Of a stretch of DNA of 36,951 nucleotides, positions 31,442 to 36,951 are shown in pieces (positions within the stretch are counted from its first letter, which is position 1; every line of letters starts with the position of its first letter). Origin of the DNA: a bacterium. Lineage in GTDB: Bacteria; Planctomycetota; Planctomycetia; Pirellulales; UBA1268. The notes beneath the pieces are model-generated. The model ran no database searches. It saw only the letters and a list, made by a program, of their open reading frames with translations, and was not told the DNA's origin. Made by a program: the position numbers and the translations under genes. The stretch is from the NCBI GenBank assembly GCA_029978085.1, contig JAPOJV010000015.1, positions 1 through 36,951 on the forward strand, written 5' to 3'.

Positions 31442-32548
31442 ATGACGCCGACGCCATGGTGCCGCTGGGCTCTGGGACTCGTGATGGTGGCAGGTGTCGC
31501 CGGCGCCGCGCAGGCCGCCGATCCGGCCCCCCCGCAGCCAGCCGCCGCAGCCACGCTCACCGATTTCAAGCGGTGGGTGATCGCGTCGGACTACTCGCGC
31601 GACGGGAGCCTGCTCGTCACTGCCGGTGGCGAGAGCCTGCTTTATCGCCCCGGCGACGTCGTCGTATGGAAGGTTGCCGATGGCAGCCGGGTGGGCGATC
31701 TCGCCGGCCACCCCACGGCCGTATGGGCGGTGAAGGTGTCGGCCGACGGCAAGCTGGCCGCGACGGCAGGCTACGACGGCCTCGTGAAGCTCTGGGACCT
31801 CCAGGCCCGCACGCTCAAGCACGATCTCAAGAAGCACAAGGGCTGGGTGCGGTCGCTCGCCTTCTCGCCCGACGGCACGCGGCTCGCGTCGGCCGGCGAG
31901 GATGGCACGGTCGTGCTCTGGGACACTGGCACCGGGGCCGAGGTGAAGGCGATACCTGCCCACACCGGGGCCGTGACGGCCGTGGCCTTCTCTCGCGATG
32001 GAGCCACGCTCGCCACTGGTGGCGGCGACAAGCTCGTGAAGCTCTGGAACGCGGCCGACGGCACCGAGAAGGGGAAGCTCGAAGGGCACGGCGACGCGAT
32101 CTGGGCGGTCGCCTACTCTCCCGATGGCTCGCGGCTGGCGACGGCGAGCGCCGATCGCACGATCCGGCTCTGGAACACGTCTGACTCCAAGGAGTATGCC
32201 GTGCTACCAGGCCACAAGGACTGGGTTACGAGCGTGGCATTCTCGGCCGACGGCGGCCGGCTCGTGTCGGGCAGCCTCGACGGCGCCGTCAAGCTCTGGG
32301 ACGTGAACGCCAAGGGAGAACAGGAAGGGCCGCCCTCGCTCGCATCGAGCGTCTGGACCGTAGCCTTCACGCCCGATGGCAAATCGATTTTCGCCGGCAC
32401 GCATGCCGGCCCGCAGACGGTTGCCGCCCCGGCGCCGAAGCTCTTGCCACCACCACCACCACCACCTCCGCCGCCGCCGGCTCCGGCTCCGGCTCCGCAG
32501 AATCCTGCACCTGCGCCGGCTCCTGCTCAGCAACCGCCGGCGAAGTAA
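31442..32548 (+). CDS. Exported WD40-repeat protein with Pro-rich tail
   Basis: The 368-residue protein has a signal peptide (about 1-26, ...AGAAQAADP) and seven WD40 blades. These include DGLVKLWDL, DGTVVLWDT, DKLVKLWNA, DRTIRLWNT and DGAVKLWDV, so a full propeller is likely. A poly-Pro and Pro/Ala tail of about 45 residues follows. WD40 propellers are binding scaffolds; no enzymatic domain is attached. GAGGAGG lies 6 nt before ATG 31442. It is followed by a membrane-anchored protein gene and thiS/thiG in the same direction, with no evident link to thiamine. Confidence 0.9.
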   Translation: MTPTPWCRWALGLVMVAGVAGAAQAADPAPPQPAAAATLTDFKRWVIASDYSRDGSLLVTAGGESLLYRPGDVVVWKVADGSRVGDLAGHPTAVWAVKVSADGKLAATAGYDGLVKLWDLQARTLKHDLKKHKGWVRSLAFSPDGTRLASAGEDGTVVLWDTGTGAEVKAIPAHTGAVTAVAFSRDGATLATGGGDKLVKLWNAADGTEKGKLEGHGDAIWAVAYSPDGSRLATASADRTIRLWNTSDSKEYAVLPGHKDWVTSVAFSADGGRLVSGSLDGAVKLWDVNAKGEQEGPPSLASSVWTVAFTPDGKSIFAGTHAGPQTVAAPAPKLLPPPPPPPPPPPAPAPAPQNPAPAPAPAQQPPAK

Positions 32549-32587
32549 CCCGCGGCATCCGTTTCCTCTCGAGCATTCGTGAACGTC

Positions 32588-33112
32588 ATGCACATTCGAT
32601 CGCTGCCGGGTCTCGTCGTGGTTGCCGCTGCGTCCTTCGGTGGAGCGATCATCGGCGGACTCATGCTCCGGGCCGCGCCGCTCCCGCGGGCCCATGCTGC
32701 CTCGTCGCTCGTCGAGGAGTCGTTCGCCGTCTGCACGGCGTATATCGACGACGGCATCGAAGGCTTCTTCGTGCTCGACTTCGAGACGGGCGACCTGTCC
32801 GGCGGGGTGCTCGGCCAGACGCCGCTCAAGTTCACGCGGGCCTACCGTCGCAACGTCCTCAAGGATCTCGACATCAAGGCGGGCAAGGTGAAGAACCCCC
32901 GGTTCACACTGCTTTCGGGCGTGGCGGCGGTGGGCGGTCCGGCCGGCATGAACATGGCCCAGTCGGTGCTCTATGTGACCGACGTGTCGACGGGCATCAC
33001 GGTGGCCTACGGCATTCCGTGGAGCTCGCAGGTGGCCGATACGCCGGGCATGGCGGAGCTCATGCCGCTCGATATCGCGAAGCCGCGCGGTGGCGGGGCG
33101 AAGGTGCGATGA
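32588..33112 (+). CDS. Membrane-anchored or exported conserved protein, unknown function
   Basis: A 174-residue protein with an N-terminal hydrophobic segment (LPGLVVVAAASFGGAIIGGLML) that is a signal anchor or signal peptide. The ordered part has IDDGIEGFFVLDFETGDLSGGVLG, then GPAGMNMAQSVLYVTDVSTGITVAYGIPW. This resembles a planctomycete family of unknown function that I recall. GTG 32579 (177 residues) is an alternative start. The stop overlaps the thiS start as ATGA, so it is translationally coupled to thiS. Confidence 0.78.
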   Translation: MHIRSLPGLVVVAAASFGGAIIGGLMLRAAPLPRAHAASSLVEESFAVCTAYIDDGIEGFFVLDFETGDLSGGVLGQTPLKFTRAYRRNVLKDLDIKAGKVKNPRFTLLSGVAAVGGPAGMNMAQSVLYVTDVSTGITVAYGIPWSSQVADTPGMAELMPLDIAKPRGGGAKVR

Positions 33113-33330
33113 CGGTCACGGCAGGCTCTATCTCGGTCGTGGTCAATGGTGAGTCGAGGACGGTGGCGGCCGGCGCGACGGCGCTCGGGCTGCTCGAAGA
33201 TCTCGGGCTCGGTAGCCGACCGGTCGCCGTCGAAGTAAATGAACTGGTCGTGCCGCGGGCTCGGCTGGGCGGCTGCGTGCTCGAGGCGGGCGATCGTCTG
33301 GAGATCGTGACGCTCGTGGGCGGCGGCTGA
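33109..33330 (+). CDS. thiS: Sulfur carrier protein ThiS
   Basis: A ubiquitin-like sulfur carrier for thiazole synthesis in the thiamine pathway. At 73 residues it is normal. The fold is clear ([25 protein letters not shown], then [13 protein letters not shown]), and the C-terminus ends VTLVGGG, the Gly-Gly tail that is adenylated and thiocarboxylated. It starts at ATG 33109, overlapping the previous gene by 4 nt, and ends 1 nt before the thiG ATG, so the two are one operon. Confidence 0.93.
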   Translation: MTVTAGSISVVVNGESRTVAAGATALGLLEDLGLGSRPVAVEVNELVVPRARLGGCVLEAGDRLEIVTLVGGG

Positions 33331-33331
33331 C

Positions 33332-34213
33332 ATGGAGCGAGGCATGGCGAGTGAAGGAGTGACCACCGTGATGGATGACGGCCCGAACGCCGGCTGTGCG
33401 GATGGGCCACTCCGCGTCGGCGGCATGACGCTCATGAGCCGGCTGATCGTGGGCACTGGCAAATACGCCACGCATGCCGAGATGGCCCGCTGTCTCGCTG
33501 CCGCAGGGGCCGACTGCGTGACCGTGGCCGTGCGGCGGGAGCGGCTCGTCAATGCCGCTGGCGAGAACATCCTCGACCACATCGATCTCGCCCGCTACAC
33601 GCTGCTCCCCAACACTGCCGGCTGCTACACGGCCGCCGACGCCGTCCGCGTGGCCCGCCTCGGCCGCGAACTGCTTCGCGACCTTGGCAATCCCGGCGCC
33701 GAGTGGGTGAAGCTCGAAGTGCTCGGCGACCCGAAGACGCTCCTGCCCGACCCGGTTGGTACGCTCGAAGCCACGGCCCAGCTCGTGGCAGATGGGTTCA
33801 CCGTGCTCGTCTATTCGAGCGACGACCCCGTCGTGGCCCGCAGGCTCAAGGAACTCGGCGCCGCCAGCGTGATGCCGGCGGGCAGCCCGATCGGCTCCGG
33901 CCAGGGCATCCTCAACGCCAACAATCTCCGCATCTGCATGGAGTATCTGAAGGGCGACGATCCCGACTATCCGGTGATCGTCGATGCCGGCGTGGGTACG
34001 GCCAGCGACGTGGCCGAGGCGATGGAACTGGGTGTGGATGGCGTGCTGCTCAACACGGCGATCGCCCACGCGACCGATCCACTGCGGATGGCCCACGCGA
34101 TGAAGGCCGCCTGCTTCGCAGGCCGGCAGGCGTTCCTCGCGGGCCGCATGCCACGGCGGCTGTATGCGACGGCCTCGAGCCCCGACGAGGGGCGGATTAC
34201 GCGTGGCTCATGA
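33332..34213 (+). CDS. thiG: Thiazole synthase ThiG
   Basis: Forms the thiazole phosphate of thiamine from deoxyxylulose phosphate, dehydroglycine and ThiS thiocarboxylate. 293 residues. The TIM-barrel motifs are clear: [10 protein letters not shown] (36-45), [20 protein letters not shown] (94-113), the Schiff-base lysine K127 in [10 protein letters not shown] and [18 protein letters not shown]. The family is usually about 255-265 residues, so the extra N-terminus may be a wrong start. ATG 33344 (after GAGG) is an alternative. It directly follows thiS. No TPP riboswitch is visible. Confidence 0.94.
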   Translation: MERGMASEGVTTVMDDGPNAGCADGPLRVGGMTLMSRLIVGTGKYATHAEMARCLAAAGADCVTVAVRRERLVNAAGENILDHIDLARYTLLPNTAGCYTAADAVRVARLGRELLRDLGNPGAEWVKLEVLGDPKTLLPDPVGTLEATAQLVADGFTVLVYSSDDPVVARRLKELGAASVMPAGSPIGSGQGILNANNLRICMEYLKGDDPDYPVIVDAGVGTASDVAEAMELGVDGVLLNTAIAHATDPLRMAHAMKAACFAGRQAFLAGRMPRRLYATASSPDEGRITRGS

Positions 34214-34384
34214 GCAGTCAACGGTTGGGGCCGCCGGAACGGCAGAAGTCTCGTCGCGGTGAAGCTTCCTCCTTCCACGGCCTCCGGCAGTTCATTCTCC
34301 AGAAGGTCGGAATCTTCAAGGCTCCTCGAGCTTCCGCCGATTCCGGCTTGGTTTTCTTGCCGAAACTCAGTTGAAGGCATCCGT
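34214..34384. other. Spacer between thiG and hisF, filled by repeat element B2
   Basis: These 171 nt are almost entirely the structured repeat described at 34234-34346. The last 38 nt include the hisF ribosome site GAAGG, 7 nt before the ATG. Confidence 0.7.
34234..34346 (+). repeat. Structured repeat element B, copy 2
   Basis: The outer arms CCGGAACGGCAGAAG (34234-34248) and CTTCCGCCGATTCCGG (34331-34346) pair with few mismatches. The conserved blocks AAGTCTCGTCGCGG and GCTCCTCGAGCTT lie at their inner ends. The inner part differs in sequence from element A but matches element B1 on the opposite strand at 23814-23933. Confidence 0.82.
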
Positions 34385-35161
34385 ATGCTTGCGAAGCGTG
34401 TGATTCCCTGCCTCGATGTGGAGAAGGGGCGGGTCGTCAAAGGCACCCGGTTCCTGGAACTGGCCGACGCCGGTGATCCGGTGGAGGTGGCGGCCCGCTA
34501 CGAGGCGGAGGGGGCCGACGAGCTGGTGTTTCTCGACATCACCGCCAGTCACGAGGATCGCGGCATCGTGCTCGACATGGTGCGGCGGGTGGCCGAGACG
34601 ATCTACATGCCGTTCACGGTGGGCGGCGGCATCCGCACGCTCGACGATGCGGCCCGGCTCGTGCAGGCCGGCGCGGAGAAGGTGAGTATCAACTCATCGG
34701 CCGTGAAGACGCCCGAGCTCGTCACGGCCGTGGCCGACCGGCTCGGTAGCTGTGCCACGGTCGTCAACATCGATCCGAAGCGGGTGATCCGCGACGGCCG
34801 TGAGGTGTGGGAGGTGTTCATCAACGGCGGCCGCGTGCCGACGGGCCTGGAGGCGGTCGCCTGGGCGAGGCGTGTCGAGGAACTGGGCGCCGGCGAGATC
34901 GTACTCACCTGCATGGACCGGGACGGCACTCGCGAGGGGTATGACCTGGAGATCACGGCAGCCGTGAGCCGGGCCGTGCGGATTCCGGTCGTGGCCAGCG
35001 GCGGCGCGGGCGCTCCCGAGCATCTCGCCGACGCCGTGCAGCAAGGCGGAGCCGACGCGGCGCTGGCCGCTGGCATCTTCCACTTCGGAAAGTGTACGAT
35101 TCGAGAGGTCAAGGAACTGTTCGCGATCCGTGGGATTCCCGTCCGCCCCGCCGCCGGCTGA
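34385..35161 (+). CDS. hisF: Imidazole glycerol phosphate synthase subunit HisF
   Basis: Cyclase subunit of histidine synthesis; it turns PRFAR plus ammonia from HisH into IGP and AICAR. At 258 residues the length is usual. The half-barrel motifs [20 protein letters not shown] (with catalytic Asp11 in PCLD), [30 protein letters not shown] (second Asp), [14 protein letters not shown] and [12 protein letters not shown] are all present. ATG 34385 lies 7 nt after GAAGG. HisH is not in the window. Confidence 0.96.
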   Translation: MLAKRVIPCLDVEKGRVVKGTRFLELADAGDPVEVAARYEAEGADELVFLDITASHEDRGIVLDMVRRVAETIYMPFTVGGGIRTLDDAARLVQAGAEKVSINSSAVKTPELVTAVADRLGSCATVVNIDPKRVIRDGREVWEVFINGGRVPTGLEAVAWARRVEELGAGEIVLTCMDRDGTREGYDLEITAAVSRAVRIPVVASGGAGAPEHLADAVQQGGADAALAAGIFHFGKCTIREVKELFAIRGIPVRPAAG

Positions 35162-35218
35162 ACGTTCCCCGCGCCAATCCTCCCGCTTCGCACCCCCGGC
35201 CTCCCCGCCGCCCGCACG

Positions 35219-36370
35219 ATGTCCACGACCGAATCATCCGCCCCCGAGGCGACCGCTGGTGTGCGGTCAGCCCAGGGGCCACGGGCACCGCTCGAGATCG
35301 ACCGCCTGTTCGAGGCGCTCGTGAAGCTTCAGGGCAGCGACCTGCACTTGAAAGTCGGGCAGCCGCCCTTCATGCGAGTGAAAGGGGCGCTGCAACCGCT
35401 GAAGGCCCCGAAGCTCGACGACGAGCAGATGCAGCGGCTCTGCCTGCCGATGCTCGATGATCGCCAGCGGAAGATCCTCGAGCACGACGGCGGCGCCGAC
35501 TTCGCCCGCTCCGCCGTCATCGATGGCGTGAGATGGCGATTTCGCGTGAACCTGCTCTACCAGCAGGGCTCGCTCGGACTCGTGGCCCGCCGCGTCAACA
35601 ACACGATTCCCGACTTCAAGGGGCTCTTCCTCCCGCCGGCGATCGAGCGGCTCTGCCAGCTCGACCAGGGGCTCGTGCTTCTTGCGGGCGTGACGGGCTC
35701 GGGCAAGAGCACGACGATCGGGTCGATGCTCAACTACATCAATCAGAACTACCGCAAGCACATCCTCACGCTCGAGGATCCAGTCGAGTTCGTCTACACC
35801 GACGACAAGTGCCTGATCAATCAGCGGGAGATCGGCACCGACGTGCGGAGCTTCGAGGTCGGGATGAAGCACGCCGTCCGCGAAGACCCCGACATCATCG
35901 TGGTCGGCGAGATGCGGGACGTGGAGACCTTCAAGACGGCGATCCATGCCGCCGAGACGGGCCATCTCGTGTTCGGCACGATTCACGCCTCCAACGCGCC
36001 GAGCACGATCACCCGCATCCTCGACCTGTTTCCGCAGGAGGAGCATGCCGCGATCCGCAGTGCCATCGCCTTCAACATGAAGGGGATCGTGGCCCAGAAG
36101 CTGCTCAAGTCGATCAAGCCGGGCGTGAGCCGGGTGCCCGTGGTGGAACTGATGTTCTTCGACGTGCTGGTGCGGAAGTACGTCCTCGAAGGTCTCGACC
36201 ATCAACTGGCCGACCACATCAAGAAATCGGCCCGCGACGGCATGCAGGACTTCACCATGAGCCTCAAGAGCCTCGTCGACCAGGGACTGATCGACCGGAA
36301 CGCGGCCCTCGAGATCGCTCCCAATCGCGAGGCGCTCGAAATGGCGCTCAAGGGCATCGGGGTCTCCTGA
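35219..36370 (+). CDS. pilT: Type IV pilus retraction ATPase PilT
   Basis: Hexameric cytoplasmic ATPase that powers pilus retraction and twitching. 383 residues. An N-terminal PAS-like segment carries SDLHLKVGQPPFMRVKG. Walker A is GVTGSGKST (157-165), the Asp box LTLEDPVEF (183-191), Walker B DPDIIVVGEMRD (about 223-234) and the His box GHLVFGTIHASNAPST (248-263). The N-terminal 20 residues are longer than usual and low in similarity. It is followed after 3 nt by a probable second ATPase gene. No pilin gene is in view. Confidence 0.93.
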   Translation: MSTTESSAPEATAGVRSAQGPRAPLEIDRLFEALVKLQGSDLHLKVGQPPFMRVKGALQPLKAPKLDDEQMQRLCLPMLDDRQRKILEHDGGADFARSAVIDGVRWRFRVNLLYQQGSLGLVARRVNNTIPDFKGLFLPPAIERLCQLDQGLVLLAGVTGSGKSTTIGSMLNYINQNYRKHILTLEDPVEFVYTDDKCLINQREIGTDVRSFEVGMKHAVREDPDIIVVGEMRDVETFKTAIHAAETGHLVFGTIHASNAPSTITRILDLFPQEEHAAIRSAIAFNMKGIVAQKLLKSIKPGVSRVPVVELMFFDVLVRKYVLEGLDHQLADHIKKSARDGMQDFTMSLKSLVDQGLIDRNAALEIAPNREALEMALKGIGVS

Positions 36371-36373
36371 GCG

Positions 36374-36951
36374 ATGATGGCATTCTTGAAATCAGCGAGT
36401 GGCGCTGCCGCGAAGAAGGCGCCTCCGGCGGCCTTCGCGCCACGGGTCGATGCGACGGCAGAGCAGATCGCCGCCCGCAAGGAGGCGGCCACGCTCCCCG
36501 GGTTCAAGCCGCTGGCTGCCGTGTTCGGCGAGGCGCTGGCGGCGTCGGCGACGGCCGTGCTGCTCGAGGTGGGAAGCAGGCAGCAGGTGAGTGTCCGCTC
36601 CCGTGTCGACAATGCCTGGCGAGATGCCGAGCCATTCCCCGGCGAGGCGGGCCTGGCTGCGGTGGCTGCGGCCAAGAAGCTCGCCGGGCCGCTCGTGGCC
36701 GGCGAGGGCGGGGAGCAGGCCGGCGGGTTTGTCGTTGCAGTGGCAGGCGTACGGCGACCGTGCCGACTGTCCGTGCGGCCGGCGGGCTCGGGCGAGCAGG
36801 TGCTCGTCCGCATCGGAGGCGAGTTGCCACCGGAGGAGTCGGCCGGGTTGGCGGGCATGCTCGGCCGCATCGTGCCGGGATTGCGATCCAAGGCCGGAGA
36901 TGCTGCGGAGAGTCAAGTGCTTCCCACCGTGACCTTTGCTGCCGACCGCGG
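36374..36951 (+). CDS. N-terminal part of a probable GspE/PilB-like ATPase, cut by the right edge
   Basis: The open frame runs from ATG 36374 to the edge (192 residues seen). The visible part starts with a basic low-complexity tail. An ordered segment follows (LPGFKPLAAVFGEALAASATAVLLEVGSRQQVSVRSRVDNAWRD) that resembles the N-terminal domain of type II secretion or type IV pilus ATPases, then AAKKLAGPLVAGEGGEQ. No Walker motif lies within the window, so the assignment is a weak inference from position after pilT and pattern similarity. It starts 3 nt after the pilT stop, so it is in the same operon. Confidence 0.5.
   Translation, partial: MMAFLKSASGAAAKKAPPAAFAPRVDATAEQIAARKEAATLPGFKPLAAVFGEALAASATAVLLEVGSRQQVSVRSRVDNAWRDAEPFPGEAGLAAVAAAKKLAGPLVAGEGGEQAGGFVVAVAGVRRPCRLSVRPAGSGEQVLVRIGGELPPEESAGLAGMLGRIVPGLRSKAGDAAESQVLPTVTFAADR

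Noticed and set aside
1-36951. RAYT transposase, IS element or integrase to explain the repeats
   Set aside because: I found no HUH/Y1 motif, DDE transposase or tyrosine recombinase in any credible frame of the window.

Overview
The window is one continuous, GC-rich, densely coded piece of bacterial chromosome. I assign it to the Planctomycetota, probably Pirellulales. The grounds are gene content and style: a double-length UvrA, a PEP-CTERM cyclophilin, an NfeD-NfeD-FloA operon, an ECF sigma factor overlapping a membrane protein gene, and several secreted proteins that resemble planctomycete families from memory. No phage, plasmid, transposase, CRISPR or rRNA gene is visible. The assignment is an inference; no search was run.

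Layout. 1-4760 (-): double UvrA, cut by the left edge. 4853-4925: tRNA-Ala(CGC). 5091-6607 (+): ECF sigma factor and its coupled membrane protein. 6636-9871 (-): pyrE, a HEAT/TPR exported protein and an alpha/beta hydrolase. 10023-14456 (+): long NfeD, short NfeD, FloA and a small membrane protein. 14457-14878: repeats, an operon terminator and a candidate small RNA. 14879-21282: an SH3-like exported protein, a conserved exported protein (-), an MMPL/HpnN-like transporter and a small exported protein. 21351-26398: rhomboid protease (-), Gfo/Idh/MocA oxidoreductase, a PolB-like 3'-5' exonuclease, a Lys-rich small protein (-) and nadA. 26415-31320 (-): PEP-CTERM cyclophilin, an FGGY sugar kinase and a fucose-isomerase-like protein. 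31442-34213 (+): WD40 protein, conserved membrane-anchored protein, thiS, thiG. 34385-36951 (+): hisF, pilT and the start of a probable GspE/PilB-like ATPase.

Functional links. The NfeD/FloA block is a membrane-microdomain module. The fucose-isomerase-like protein and the FGGY kinase form a plausible sugar-entry pair. ThiS and ThiG together make the thiazole of thiamine. PyrE, NadA and HisF are isolated biosynthetic genes.

The most unusual content lies between the genes. (1) Seven intergenic loci carry REP/BIME-like paired palindromes with a GTAG foot and three compensatory stem variants. All seven point the same way and several supply the stop codon of a neighbouring gene. (2) A second GTAG-hairpin repeat of about 58 nt occurs three times, again with compensatory stems, and two copies supply stop codons. 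(3) Four copies of a larger element share two conserved blocks held together by non-conserved but complementary outer stems, which looks like a structured RNA. (4) A 39-bp repeat sits in frame inside uvrA. (5) A candidate 75-nt RNA has a UUCG hairpin and a strong terminator. (6) Several genes have a -10-like hexamer only 6-7 nt before the ATG, suggesting leaderless transcripts.
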